A stretch of 64,000 bases of DNA from NCBI GenBank assembly GCA_017591395.1, contig WEDG01000370.1, positions 186,001 through 250,000 on the forward strand, in the 5' to 3' direction. Both the position numbers and the translations under genes were made by a program. Each line of letters begins with the position of its first letter. Within the stretch, counting starts at the first letter, position 1. Source of the stretch: Schistocephalus solidus (lineage: Eukaryota; Platyhelminthes; Cestoda; Diphyllobothriidea; Diphyllobothriidae). The notes beneath the pieces are model-generated. The model was not told the origin of the DNA and ran no database searches. It saw only the letters and a program-made list of their open reading frames with translations. Positions 11,552-23,338 of this stretch are shown in pieces.

Positions 11552-11670
11552 CTAGATGGTGACGCTGATGACGTCTGAGGTTCTCACTTGATAAAAACCG
11601 CTGCTGACACCGACTGCATGTGAAAGGCTTCTCCTCAGAGTGGATACGCAAGTGAAGCACCAATTGGTAG
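11552..11670 (-). CDS. C2H2 zinc-finger protein, internal exon (end of finger 1, finger 2)
   Basis: A 119-bp exon bounded by a strong acceptor (ttggtcttacag) and a strong donor (CTAG|GTATGT). The frame enters with one base and leaves with one base. It encodes the helix end of one finger (LVLHLRIH), the linker SEEKPF, a complete finger (CSRC-x12-H-x3-H) and the start of the next linker. Splicing to 9913 keeps the frame and rebuilds a KPYTC linker, which is strong evidence for the intron. The N-terminal half of the first finger must lie in an exon further upstream that I could not locate. Confidence 0.85.
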
Positions 11671-12081
11671 CTGTAAGACCAAAATGCAAAGCACATTTTA
11701 TCCTACTCAACAGCGTGCAAGACATACTTAGAAAGAGCTGCTATTTAAGAACCAAAAAACTGTGCTTCACAGTCAACTGTCAACGCATCTCTTAATCAAC
11801 ACGCAAGTCCGAGAACCTACTCATTCTAGTGGCAAGAAGACGGCATGGATGCACCCAGGTCAGTATTGCTTGCAATTACCACGGAGTCTAGTTGAATAAG
11901 AAGCTCTGAGATGTGGTACAGACCACTGGACGAGCGCAACCTATTCGCCTCGAAGATGAAAGCATGATTGCAATTAGAGAGTTGATTTGGAAGAGGGAGT
12001 TCCAATGAGGATAAAAATTACAGTGATGGATGAGAAAGGACAATGGGATGAGCATGTGGCGTATCGTGATCGGTTAGCGCC

Positions 12082-12133
<52 letters not shown>

Positions 12134-13320
12134 GACTGCTACTACACCTGTTAGAGAACTCGTTTCAGGGCTGGACAACAAACAGAAAGATGTGCGTCCA
12201 GAAGATGAATATTTGGAGATAATAGAACACGTATGTCCACGTAATCCAAATTTTTGGAGGAGCGACGAGCTAATTAGGCGTGTGCTTTGCGAAAATCGCC
12301 GACTTCATGGGGAGTGTAAAAGTAGTGGGTATCCTGGAAAATAGAACCGCATTTGTCAGGTGCAGACTATAACTAAAATGGGAAGTATGGAAGATGCGAA
12401 TTGCCTGACTGCGAAGTGAAAGTTAGGAAATGCCAGGCGGACCGCACACTTGCCTTTACCACAATCTGGAAACCGGCAGAACTGCGTTTTTATGTGGTAA
12501 ATGTTGGAAACTGCTAGTGATGAGGAAATAATCCAGCTATAGTAACTAAGCTCAAGATCGTTTCAGTATCCTCTACCTCCCACTGATATTGGAGGACATG
12601 TTACTGTAGGGGCCAATAATGACCGCAAAGGATGTCTTCCTTCTTGCTGACTCATACGACGGTTATAAATCAGCAGCAGGCTAGTTAAAATTTCATGGGA
12701 AAGTGAGGCGGAGCGCACATAGCTGAGCAATCACTTACTGTCGCTTGAATGCATTTTCCGGTCTAGAACGAGGACACGTAATTTGAGTGCAGGTGAAGTG
12801 TTGCTTTTTCCCCTTGGATGATTTATTTTGCCGCCCCAAGGTCGCGTTCGCCGAGGTCAAACCTTGTTTTGGAGGCAAAGTCCGCGAAATAGCGTGTTTC
12901 CTAAAGTCCTGACAGGCGACAATTGTTAAGATAAAGGAGTTGGTAAGGTTGAGGAAAAATTACAAGGTGAATGCGATAGTCTGTTTCATTTCCAACCGCC
13001 TTATACCCAGACACGCAGCGCTTAACTACGCTGGTTCCGCAGGATTTACGCAGCGATCACCAACACGACGATGAACGTCACTGTGAGGATCAGTCAGGAA
13101 AAAACATTGTCTACCGAAAAGATGGGTAGATTTAAACATCGGGCGCATACAGGCAACCGACAGTTGGACCATCGCAAGCGATTATGTTCACCGTGAGCCC
13201 CACAGCATGGTTGGCACAAGAACGATGGCTTGTACCAGAAATATTGTATAGTGATGACAGACTTGGGTAGCGTCTGCCCCAGTAATCTTTCCCTCACCAA
13301 TCTGAGCCCGTTGTCATGAT
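11671..13320. other. spacer or intron with ACT microsatellite
   Basis: No exon recognised. Contains the trinucleotide array at 12,084-12,133. Upstream exons of the zinc-finger gene should lie here or further right. Confidence 0.3.
12084..12133 (+). repeat. (ACT)n microsatellite
   Basis: Fifty bases of pure ACT repeat (about 16 units), followed by a degraded continuation (cgactgctactacac). Confidence 0.95.
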
Positions 13321-13324
13321 GCTC

Positions 13325-13660
13325 AAGAACACTAGTGGTGGAATCCGGAGCAGTGGTTGACAAAGCTAAACAGCCCGTCTACGCGTGTCACACACCTGGT
13401 CCATGCGAGGTGGACTAGGTTTTCACAGGACCAAGAATGGGCGGCTCGGAAGCCATTGTTGTGGGAGTGTCATAGAGGCCACATTAAGAACAAGCCATTG
13501 CAGCCTTGAAATGAGGACGGAGTTATATCGTCAGTTGGCGCGTCAGAATGCTTATAGTGAGAAATATGCGCTGAGTGTCATGAAGACTGAGTCTTCAAAG
13601 TCGACCTCACTCGCCTCTCTCTTATGCAGTAGCCTACTGTCCCGAACCGGTCAGCCATAT
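13325..13660 (-). repeat. dispersed repeat R1, copy 5 (reverse)
   Basis: Blocks gtggttgacaaagctaaaca, cagcccgtctacgcgtgtca, gcggctcggaagccattgt and gggagtgtcatagaggcc match the reverse complement of the copy at 15,600-15,912 in order. Confidence 0.55.
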
Positions 13661-13799
13661 GATGCATGGTTGAGCGAAAGTGGCTGGCGCGGCCGAACGG
13701 CGCCTCCGCATGCCATCCCACACATCCTGCGTGGTATTGTCGATTTATGCCCAGTCTGAATAAAGCACGTGGCATACCCCAAAGTTGGCCCCCGTGTTA

Positions 13800-14656
13800 G
13801 TCTAGCACAGCTCCGGGGCGGCCCACGCAGGTAACCACGCCAGTCCTCACGACCGGTGTTCAGGAGCTCTCGCGTGCGGATAACAGTGCACTCAACACCA
13901 TGATGGAAGCTGGAATGCAGAGCAGCAGGGACTTCTTCTCTTTCGGTTGTGCTACCTTCGGACTGACTATCAACACGAACAATGCGGTGCTCATGTATCA
14001 ACCAGCATCCCCAGATAAGTACAATGGAGATACGGTCAGCGTGAGATTAAATTGCCCTCAAATCTGTGGACAAACTCGCTTATTTAGGTTACAATTTCAG
14101 GAAACAGCAAGATTCAGGGAAAAAATTGCCAGTTGGATCTGCAGAACTACCCAGGCTTTTGAGCGACTACAGCAGTCGGTTGGGAATCACCGTGGTTTTG
14201 ATCGGGGCATAAAAACCGAAGATGCGACAAGAAGTCATCCTGATGACGCTCCTGTACGGAGGGAAATATGAACCATGTACGAAAGCCAAGCGAGGAAACT
14301 AAACCACACTCAGATCGTCTGCCTGCAAAGAATACTAAAATTTCAGTGACAAAACAGAATGCCCGACACGGAAGTTCCGAAAAACGATATCCACTGAAGT
14401 AAAGCTATGCGTTGGAGTGGCCACGTCATGAGGGTGAATGACGACCCAAGCGACTACGATACGGCGACGTCGCCGCGGGTGATCCCAGGCAAGGCGAACA
14501 AGAGCGTCATAAAAAGGACATCCTGAATACCTCCCTGAGAAGCCTCTACATCAATTCTGCGACCTGGGAAGACCCCGCCAGGAAGCTGCAAGCATGGTGC
14601 AGTGCTATGAGAATCGAAGCGGCAAATTACAAAATCGCTCGCATAACAGAGGTTAA
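13800..14656 (+). mobile_element. RTE-like LINE, 3' part of the RT ORF (dead)
   Basis: Encodes the region from the RT catalytic box to the C-terminus. The catalytic motif reads ADNSALNT at 13,876-13,899, where related elements have ADD, so the second Asp is lost. It is followed by GCATFGLTINT, then a LLYGGKYE word, then RKLNHTQIVCLQRILKF and MRWSGHVMRVNDD, which are hallmarks of RTE-like endonuclease-reverse transcriptases. After about 14,270 the frame shifts and stops appear. 5' truncated, with no endonuclease region. The 3' end is near 14,656 with no clear tail. Confidence 0.75.
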
Positions 14657-15300
14657 ATAGAGTATTAAAGCCTGTGAATCTCCAACAGGACAGATCAATG
14701 CTGCAAATACCGAACCCCTATCGACATGTCCATAAAGCTTACTGGCTCACCGGTCACCTTGGAATCCACCGTCGAGACAGTACGCCAAACTGCGGAAGCG
14801 AACCGATCCACCTATCTTCTTGTTCTCCACCCTTCCCCCTACCACTACTAGCAATGGCACTACCACCAGCAAGGTGAACTCCCTACGAACCTGTCCTCAT
14901 TGCGACTGAACCTTTATATCCCGCCTAGTTCTGGTTGGTCACTCACAAATTTATCGCACTGTGATCGGCTAACCTTGGTTAGGAGCCCCAAAAAAATACA
15001 CGCCACTCCATCCGCCTCCTCCTAAACCCTCTCAGGTCACTCTGCCATCGCGTGGGCCTGTGCGTATTCATTAAAATCTCAGGTAAAACAACACGATTCA
15101 GAGCGCACCACAACACTTCGCTTTGCCTATAAACATATCTCCTAGGCTAAAAGTGGACGTACTCCACAACACACGCGTACGCAAGACCTTGTCTCAACAG
15201 AGCATACTTTGTACCCGCAGTATGCATGCGATCAATTCTGCGAGCGCCGGTGTGGCGGGCAAAACATATTATATGGGAACATCGACATCTCGCTTATGTG
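14657..15300. other. no gene seen
   Basis: Short frames only. Nothing recognisable. Confidence 0.3.
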
Positions 15301-15304
15301 GAAA

Positions 15305-15500
15305 ACATCACATTCGGCAGATTAATATTGCCGACAAAGACAAGGGAGACTGGAATGAACGTTTCTGGCTCATTGTCGATAATATTAATCTGCCTATTCT
15401 ACTACTAGCTGCTGCGCGGCTGCTGGTGGGGCTCGAGAGTGAGCCCCAAGGCAAAACGGGACGAGTGAGTTTCTTTAGCGATCGGTGAGCGTTCATCAAC
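15305..15500 (+). repeat. tRNA-derived SINE body, rearranged copy
   Basis: Forward SINE body (aatctgcctattctactact, gcgcggctgctggtggggct, gagtgagccccaaggc, gatcggtgagcg). It is preceded by an inverted piece of the same SINE (gacaaagacaagggagactg, near 15,333), so the copy is partly head-to-head. Confidence 0.65.
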
Positions 15501-15599
15501 ACGCAGCACATTCGCTGTAGCCAGATGACGGAAAAAGGGACCAGGTCGCGTGTGTATGGCACAGCCTTGTCAGCAACTGCATCCAATCTCATCATTAGT

Positions 15600-15912
15600 T
15601 TTTTTGGCAGACTCGGACAGCCGACTTGTGCATGGGGGGAAGGGAAGAGAGTAAATGGGATACGCTTGAATCTATCACAAGGCGCTAAAAGTCGTGGCTG
15701 GGAATGCTGCCAACTGGCTGGTTAACCCCGGTCCTCTCAAGGCTAATAATCAGGCTTCTATGGCACTCCCATGCATGTGATATCTGGGCAGTACCGTTTT
15801 CGAGAAAACTTGGTGGGTTGTGTGGGGACCAGGTTGGGTGTGGCAGGTGTACGTAGGCTGTTTAGCTTTGTCCGCCACTCTGTAAACAGAGACATTTAAA
15901 GGTCGCTCAGTT
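15600..15912 (+). repeat. dispersed repeat R1, copy 6
   Basis: Forward R1 with ggcgctaaaagtcgtggctg, gctgccaactggctggttaa, tctatggcactcccatgca, gaccaggttgggtgtggcag and tttagctttgtccgccactc. The right part of the unit is missing. Confidence 0.55.
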
Positions 15913-16139
15913 AAAGAAAAAGTAGGGTAACACATCTAAGGCTACTATTTTTCCACCGGAAGGACACGGCCCGCCGGCTTAACAGGAGGCTTCCTGAGCA
16001 GTCGATGGGGGTCGGTTTGCTTCAAAAGAAGCAAATCACAAATCATGCGGCGGTAATAACTCCAGTCGTGGCTAACCACAGATTTGGAATACTGACCGGC
16101 CGGTGAGGAATCGGGACTGTGCTCTACACTTTGAAGACT

Positions 16140-16334
16140 TCTTCTTATCGGCCATATCAACTAACCCGCGTCAAATTTCGAGGAACCTTATCCCGCCTAG
16201 ACATTCGTTGCGACTCGTTTTCACAGCGATTTGTCCGTACCTCGAACAGACTCCTCGAGGATGTTCTAATGGTGGACACGAACGACGCTTTCAAAAATAA
16301 ACTGGACTTATACTTGCTTGAAAGATGCCGTTAA
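16140..16334 (+). mobile_element. CR1-like LINE C-terminal fragment
   Basis: About 64 codons ending in TAA match the C-terminus of the CR1-like element at 26.5-29.8 kb: SRLDIRCDSFSQRFV and NDAFKNKLDLYL here, RRNAFSQRVV and VDAFKFKLDTHF there. 5' truncated, with no recognisable tail. Confidence 0.6.
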
Positions 16335-18095
16335 TCTTAGCAAGAAACCACTGCTACATCAAACCAAAGCTTTGCACATACCTACAGGTAACGGTAATAT
16401 CTATTATTTGACATATGTTATAACCGATTCTTCATGATAACTGCGCTTAGATCCACTGCTACGAAAATAATTTTCCAAGTGGATATATTACTACCTAATT
16501 TATAACAACATCTATTTTAACTTGAATATCTTTTGTAACGTTTTTAATAGAATCTTCAAAGGCAATGTCTATTACCTTTAAATATACTTAACTACACTGA
16601 AGATAAAGTGGTCCAAATTCGTACAAGTATTATGACATGGCCAACGCTGTTACTCATCCAATATATAGCTCCCTCACCGCCATCTTACGGATTAAGGCAA
16701 CGCCTGATGGAACTGTGGATTTCCATGAATATTCATGCCTCATTCTGAGGCATCGGGAGTCGGCTTTAGCAATACTGGTGTTAGACGAAAAAAATCGAAG
16801 ATGAAAATTACCTTTCCCACATTTCGCTCTGCCGCCTAAAGAAATCTTGCTGGCAAAGATCATATATACTTTTATGCCGAAAATATTTTTGCAGAAATTG
16901 CACAAATTTGCAGTTTCTGTGACTTCCCTAAATTTTTCTTCCATGAAAATATTATACAAATAATACTTGCCTGTGCGGGTATATGTGTTGTTCTCGACCA
17001 ATCCTCGCAACCCGTTCGCTTTTTGGTGCGCTGGGGTGCCTAAGATGTGTGCAATGAGAGAGCAAGAGAGGGATGGAGAGAAAAAAAGGGAAGAAAAAAG
17101 CAATCTGATGAAATTCATGTGCGCCCGGCAGTTTCAACACATTTGGATATGAAAGGTTCAAAATTGAACAGGTAAGTAAAAGCGTTTCCTTTCCCTGCCT
17201 GGACAATCCCCGAGGGATCTTGAAATGAGGACTACAACCATTAAACAGAAATGTTACTACAAAGACCGGGGATTGGCCGCAAGGGTTTTTACGGACCAGG
17301 CCTTGAACTCCGGTCTTTCCGGCGTCTCTGTCTCGTTCACAGACCGTGAGAAGGAAAAGTCGCAAAGGGACTTAAACTAGATCTCTTAACAAACAGGCAT
17401 GAAAACGTGGATGGATCTTGTGAAGAGAAGCAAGTTGAGTAATTCACCGACGACCGAATAGAGTACCGCATGCATTGCTAGAATTAAACTGCTATCAGCA
17501 AGAAAAATTGGGCTGGACGTGGTGGACCAGATAAGGTGGGATACCCTCGTCAGTGCACAGGTAATCCCATACGGTAGTTTTTTCTACCTCATGAAATGTC
17601 AACTGAAATTCGCAAATGTTTTCGATTCGAAAAAAACATTATATCAGTATTGTTTTGATACTTAAAAGCATGCAGCCTACACCCAAAATATTTCATTCGT
17701 AACAAGGTGCCGGTTTATAAACGAATCTCTTTTCAGTCGCCTACAACAACAACACTGTAAAGCACGACTACTTAAGTAATATGCATTTTACCAATTATTT
17801 TCGATACCCTTATAAATTCAAATGTATTTTACAGAAGAAATAATAGAAAATATTCTTCCTTGTACTCATTTGGTAGCAAATTACGTTTTTACCGGGTTTT
17901 ATACATAACGAAGTGTATATGCCCTTTTAAAAAGTTTATTATTATTACATCTTCTAAGACGGTGAAACGTTCATTTATAAAGCATCGCATCTACTTATTT
18001 ATTAATGCCATTTATAAAGTACATAAAATTCAAGATTTTATGAGCACTACGAGACATCTTCCCCATAACGTAGACAAATAGGTGATCTTTCCTAG
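16335..18095. other. A/T-rich spacer, no supported gene
   Basis: Open frames at 16,654-17,365 (minus) and 17,860-18,081 (plus) have no domain and no convincing splice borders. Strongly A/T-rich after 16,380. Confidence 0.3.
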
Positions 18096-18275
18096 ACGGG
18101 ATATATGCAATATGTATTTTGGAAACCGTAAATGCATGTCTAACGACACGTCAGCGTCAAAATTCTTCGCGAACTGGAAAAGATTTTTCGAACCGAATGA
18201 TACACTTTCTTCAAGTATAAAATTCGAAGAAGACGTAATTTCCTACCAAGTGAATACAACAACAGAGGTTTCCAT
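18096..18275 (+). CDS. speculative internal exon
   Basis: A 180-bp stretch is open in one frame, preceded by tgatctttcctag and followed by GTATGT. It would encode about 59 residues including KFFANWKRFF and a Ser/Thr/Glu-rich end. Length and phase are self-consistent, but there is no homology and no partner exon. Chance is a real alternative. Confidence 0.2.
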
Positions 18276-18530
18276 GTATGTTTTCTATAAAATATGTTTA
18301 AATTTAAAGGGTACCGAAAATCATTGATAAGTTGTTTTGAGCGATGTTCTTAAAGGCGGACAGAAAGAGGCTCGTTCAAAAGTCAGCTTCTTGACGTGAA
18401 AGAGCTATGTTGGGATTAGGCTGCACAAGAATAAATATAACAACTATACCTCGGTAAAAATTTTTTGAAATGAAAACACACTTGAGAATTTCAGTTGGGA
18501 CTTCATGAAATAGGTAATCTAGTATTATAG

Positions 18531-18625
18531 ACATTGCGGCTGCTGGCGGAGCTCGAGACCCAGCCCCAAGGCAGAACGCGAAGTGAGACCCGTAACGGAT
18601 CGGTGAGCTTCCATTCACCAATGTT
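18531..18625 (+). repeat. tRNA-derived SINE, 3' fragment
   Basis: Contains tgcggctgctggcggagctc, cagccccaaggcagaac and gatcggtgagcttcc, matching the 3' part of the SINE. Immediately upstream of a headed copy. Confidence 0.6.
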
Positions 18626-18656
18626 AATATTCCCGATCTAAAACCGGCAAGACAAC

Positions 18657-18917
18657 GAGTCCGTGACTCAATGGTAAGAGCGCTGGACTTATGAGCAATA
18701 GGTCGCGGGTTTGAGCCTCGGATGTGGGAGTACCTGGGGTTAGGTATGACTGGCCGTTGACGGCTAATGAACTAGAAATGTCCATTTCCGTCTCCCTTGT
18801 CTTTGTCGACAATGTTAATCTGCGTATACTACTAGCCGCTGTGCGGCTGCTGGCGTGGCTAGAGAGCAAACCCCAAAGCAGAATGGGACGAATGAGTCGC
18901 GAAACCGTAACTTAAAT
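18657..18917 (+). repeat. tRNA-derived SINE with readable tRNA head
   Basis: The first 65 bases resemble a tRNA gene: A-box-like TGACTCAATGG at 18,664-18,674 and B-box-like GGTTTGAGCCT at 18,708-18,718, spaced as in a pol III promoter. A tRNA-unrelated body follows (tctcccttgtctttgtcgac, aatctgcgtatactactagc, gctgtgcggctgctggcgtg). The body occurs without the head at three other places in the window, which marks a SINE and not a functional tRNA gene. Transcribed by pol III if active; it would need a LINE for mobility. Confidence 0.75.
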
Positions 18918-20146
18918 GAGTAAATATTCGAGACTGGAACCCCGCTCGTCGTCAGACTATGGGATGTGTAAAAAAACATTAACTAATAAACCGTGTCTAG
19001 AAGAGAATTCTAAAGTTGGACGACGTCTGCGCAAATACGCTTTGAGTACATTTTGTCATCCCGTTGTGATTGGCTGTGCGCATTTCAAGTTGCCCTTCAG
19101 GATTTTGTAGGTGGCATCAAAATTCATATGCCTATTGATGCATCCCTCATCTGAGTGCATTTCTTCCAGGAATTCACGCACTTTTCTGATTGGGCATGCG
19201 CAAACAATCCGAGTGTTCTTCCATGCAAATTAATGCCCAGTATCCTGTGTGTATAGGCATTTTGGATAGATAGTCTCGTTTCCTGACCGGTAGATTATGT
19301 TAGTTTATACGGGTTGGGACGGAAGGTTACCGAGTCAAACTAAATTACCTTTTTTAATTATTTTCCCAAAATGGGTACGATAAAGATTTTGTACATCGAT
19401 GACGGAAAATTAACTAGATAGTTCCAAATCGGCACCCCAAAATAATAACACGGTAAATCCTTCTTTATATTAGGAATGCGCTTGAACTCGTTGAAATACA
19501 CTTGTGGATACACCAAATAAAAGTGGCGTACAGACTGAAAACTGCTGAACACACTCAACTTGTACACCCTAAGGATAGGGTAGTTTATCTTGATGAGAAA
19601 GATTCGTCTACAAAATCCCACACGATGCCTATGATTCTGTGGCCAAACGAGAACATATGCCTCCATACGAAAATCAACTGACAATGAAGAGGCGTGACCA
19701 TCTGTCCCACGTGATCATGCACACCCTTGATACAGGGCAAACCTTTGCCTAGGATAGAAGTTGCACCGTTGGAGTCTGCCCCTCCAAGGCCGAGAGTTCC
19801 TTGAGGCCATACACTCAGATGAGTCATGCATCAATTGACACATTGATTTAGATGCTTTATACAAAAATATCCGGGGAAAAATGAAGAGACGAGAACCACT
19901 AAATACACAAACGGCGGCCGATTATTAGCACAAGCGTCAAATTAGTATTGACTATTTAAACAGGTTTAAAATGTTAACTGATGTTTGCTCATTTACTCAA
20001 GTCTAAAAACGACATAGGGAACCAGCGTCAAAATGTACCCAGCAGACTTTTCTACTTTTTCCTAAACAACCTATTTTTCATCAAAAAATATATATTTGTA
20101 TCACGCGGGCGAGGTCAGAAAGGGAAAAAAAACAGTAGTTGAATAC
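18918..20146. other. no gene seen
   Basis: Minus-strand open frames at 19,358-19,827 lack convincing splice borders and domains. Mostly A/T-rich spacer. Confidence 0.3.
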
Positions 20147-20280
20147 CTGATGGCTGAAGGTCGCTATCGGTGGGAGGCATCCGAGCGCGGTCACAGATGG
20201 AGAATTGAAGGTGAACTGAAAATTGGAAATGGCCTCTTCGAGCACTGATTGGCTGTGTCCAGATATGAGACGCGCCACAT
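20147..20280 (-). CDS. speculative internal exon
   Basis: 134 bp open in one frame between an acceptor (ctcattcag) and a strong donor (CATCAG|GTATTC). It would encode about 44 residues with no known domain. It could be an upstream exon of the zinc-finger gene, but phase compatibility with any other exon could not be shown. Confidence 0.25.
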
Positions 20281-22218
20281 CTGAATGAGCATCTGTGACC
20301 GAACTTACGGTTAAGTCCTAGATGAGAGGACAAACGTTTATATGTGTGTACACACCTGAACAAAGATTTTTGGTTCGCAAAAATGATAGCGCTGTTGCGT
20401 TAGACCCAAGCGAGGGGCCAAGCATGCGTGTGGCAGGAGATTGAGGGAAGCTTCATGCGCACATTTTAACTACAGTTGGTACGACTCAGTCTATCCTCAC
20501 TGTACCAAAAGCGGTACATGTGTGAATAATGGAAAACGTGTAGAATTAGTGACTTTAAGGACTGAAAACAGAGAAAAATTCAATAGCATATATTGGTAGC
20601 CATGTTGCAATAGCACCTTCCTAATATGACCGATGCATGTGAGAAGGGAGGATGAGGTGGGTTCCGCACGAGTCTGAATCACCAAAGGGCAAACATCGCG
20701 ATTTTTGGCGTACAGGCGGGAAGCCGTCGAGATACTATGCGCGATGACAGCCCTTGGGTGTCTAAATAGCACAGTTAATCCAGTAGGCGTCTTCAAACTT
20801 AAGGTAAGACATAACCAGCGAAACGCATACTAGCTGTGCAGCGAACTCGTCAGTCATCAATGAACGCTCCTATGCGTCGTCCGAAAAGTCAAATTCAATA
20901 AAAACCTAGCCTGATGTTCGCCCGTTTGGTCACCATTGCATCTCTAGAATATTGCTCGACTAGAGGGCGGGCAAATGGACATTGTGCTTTGAAGGTGTTT
21001 GACCCGTCTAACTATAAGAGCTAGACCTTCGAAAAAACGGCGACTTCCGCTCTAAACAAACTAATTAAGACGATTAAGCATGACAATAGCAAATGGCTTC
21101 ATTTTTCGAGATTAATCTATTAGAAGAGGTTATAGTTGTGCACCTATTAAAGGAGAAGTGTGCATGAAATCAAAGTGGAACATGCAGCAATTTGCGGGGT
21201 TTTAGATTAAAAAGCAATGGAGGTTGTAACTTATCAGGACTCTTCCCACTTCCGATACTAGTTAAATTATTCTGCCTAACATTACCGAACTCACACCGTT
21301 GACTAGGAGCCAAAATGACGCTCTTGTACCTTCATACTTAATAGGACAGGTGCGCAAGAAGTAGAACTCAGTCTGCATATATGAATTCCTCAACAAAATA
21401 CAAAATACGTCGACGCACATTTTGCCATCATTTGCGACTCGTAAAAATGGGTATCTCTACGTCAATTTTTTAAGGACATGTAAACTGCAGATAATAGCAA
21501 AGCTACGTAAATAACGATATGCGCACATCACGAAATTTTACTAACAATTTGTTTTAAAAGAGTTACTCTGTCTTTCGCATACACACAACGGTCACAAGTT
21601 TATAATAATTTTAATTGCCTGAATTAAATTGCTTGCAGATAAGATAAATAAGACTTAATGTGTGTATAGATGAGATAACGGTCCAAAACTGTTAGAACAT
21701 TTGAAATTTTGACTTCAGGCTGAGATGAGCCGAGCAAGATCCCCTATAAGGTTCCCTGAAGACCGAAGAGGAAACCAAAAAAACACATGCAGGATGCTGA
21801 GTTGTGACGAAAAGTAAATAAAGTCTCAACTCACTCGCATTCCTTCTCCGCTCCTTCCTTAGTCGAAAGTGTTCCCTGGAAACTTTAAATTTCTACAGGG
21901 TGTGGCAAAGGGCTCTCGGCTGAGAACTGCAGACTTAAGCGTATTTTTTGAAATATATGAAGGTAACTCGTTTTAAAACATGGTTAACAGTTTAGTTTGC
22001 ACGTGTTATTCAGCCGTATTTTGTGCAAAAGCCAGCGAGATGCGAACATCAGGCTGTGTGTTGTTGGGACCATTTTGGTTAACGAAATGGATAAGGTCAG
22101 TTGTGCGCAAAAGAAATAACAATCAAACATGTCACAACGGTCGAAACCGAGACAATTCAGACAGAAAATGCATGCGACTAAACACTACAGAAGAGAAATG
22201 TTTTATAGTATACATACG
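20281..22218. other. no gene seen
   Basis: One 99-codon minus-strand frame (20,497-20,796) has a weak acceptor and no domain. The remainder is A/T-rich spacer. Confidence 0.3.
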
Positions 22219-22224
22219 TTTATT
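22219..22224 (-). terminator. poly(A) signal AATAAA overlapping the neugrin stop
   Basis: Minus-strand TTTAAATAAACG: AATAAA begins in the last base of the TAA stop codon (22,224-22,226). A very short 3' UTR is implied. Confidence 0.5.
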
Positions 22225-23019
22225 TAAATTATAGCGAAATTAACCATCAATGCGTTTGAAACGAAAAATAGTTTCGAAAAATCTGTGTCTGTTCTTGGTC
22301 GCATTTTAAGGAAATTCGGATGACTTTCCAGTATTGACGGGTTACCATTGGTGGAATTAAGTAAAAGCCACTCGCGAAATACAAAGAGAAAATTTGTCGA
22401 GGAGTTTTTACGAAGACTTTCAACAAAAGGGGAAAAGTTCTGGTCTCTGAAAAGGCCTACAATCAGCCTGATGACATCAAGCTGCTGTGCTCTCATTAAA
22501 ACTACATTATTGTCCGGTAGAATTGGTTTCTGTATATTCTCAGCTATCCTCTGAAAGGGTCCCGGACTGTGTTGCGATAGTTTGCGCTGGTATACGTCCA
22601 GAGATGTTTCTGGCGGGAGCGGAAGACTGGAATTTCCGTTAGCGAAGGAAAGCAGGTCTAGGAAATTATGCAGACCAACCCAACGCAGATCGCGGGGTAG
22701 TTTATGGCTGAGGGCATTTAAAACAGTTGAAAGCGTAGGCCTAATGTAGCCCATTTCCATTTGCAACTCGACGATTACGCTTATTATGTTTATCCAACGA
22801 CCGATGCAAGCAGTATCATGGCGGATGACACTTTCGAGAGACCGAAGGACCCGATTGGGTTTTTTCTGGGACTTAGACAAGAATTTTGAAGCTCCAGAAT
22901 CAGATATGGGGAAATTCTTGCTGATTGTCTCCGCACTCCATTCGTCAGGGCTGTGAGAATAAAGATATAGAATTTGTTCTTTCGCCTGCCAAGTCAGGAT
23001 GCTTGACTCCACGGGGGGA
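22224..23019 (-). CDS. NGRN: neugrin-family protein, exon 2
   Basis: Neugrin is a mitochondrial protein; in mammals it works with an RNA-processing and 16S rRNA/ribosome module (established knowledge). This 796-bp exon begins with the hallmark segment ILTWQAKEQILYLYSHSPDE-W followed by a short helical region, corresponding to the conserved WQAKEQI-R-YL core. It then runs on for about 200 residues of less conserved helical sequence to a TAA. The acceptor cttacag at 23,020-23,026 is strong. Joined to exon 1 the protein has 356 residues, longer than the human protein at about 290. The frame is intact, with no stops or shifts, in a window otherwise full of decay. Confidence 0.8.
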
Positions 23020-23063
23020 CTGTAAGTGAGAAGTTAGCCTAGCTATGCTGCTTATGGAAATAC

Positions 23064-23338
23064 CTGAAGTTTTTGCGGAAAACAATGGCAGCTTTTAACC
23101 GTTTACGCTGAACTTCTTTAGCTCTGGAAATCGCTTCTCCAGTTGTACCAGGTAAATCGTTTAACAGGGAGTTTGATAATGTTTCGATTTTTTCATCAAG
23201 CGTGGGATCACTTTTGAGTTCTTTTTGGAACTCCTTCCGCAATTTTGACTTCTTTCCGGTATGGACTGACCGTGTGAAGATCCAGAACTTCCAGGATGTC
23301 AGCCTTGAGGACATCCGGGGAGCTCTTAAAGCGAGCAT
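23064..23338 (-). CDS. NGRN: neugrin-family protein, exon 1 with probable mitochondrial presequence
   Basis: Starts at the first ATG of the frame (23,336-23,338). The first 35 residues are rich in Arg, Lys, Ser, Trp and Leu with almost no acidic residues (MLALRAPRMSSRLTSWKFW and on), typical of a matrix-targeting signal. A charged helical stretch follows. The exon ends CTTCAG|GTATTT and splices over a 44-bp intron (23,020-23,063) to TCCCCCC, rebuilding an RKNFSPPVE junction. Without splicing the frame stops after eight more codons, so the intron is required. Upstream promoter elements are not recognisable. Confidence 0.75.

Noticed and set aside
16654..17365. Overlapping minus-strand frames of 154 and 137 codons
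   Set aside because: Low-complexity hydrophobic composition, no domain, no paired splice sites.
18657..18725. Functional tRNA gene
   Set aside because: The cloverleaf is poor in the anticodon arm and acceptor stem, and the downstream body recurs elsewhere without the head, which fits a SINE.
20497..20796. 99-codon minus-strand frame as an exon of the zinc-finger gene
   Set aside because: Weak acceptor, and no donor giving a phase that fits the candidate exon at 20,280.
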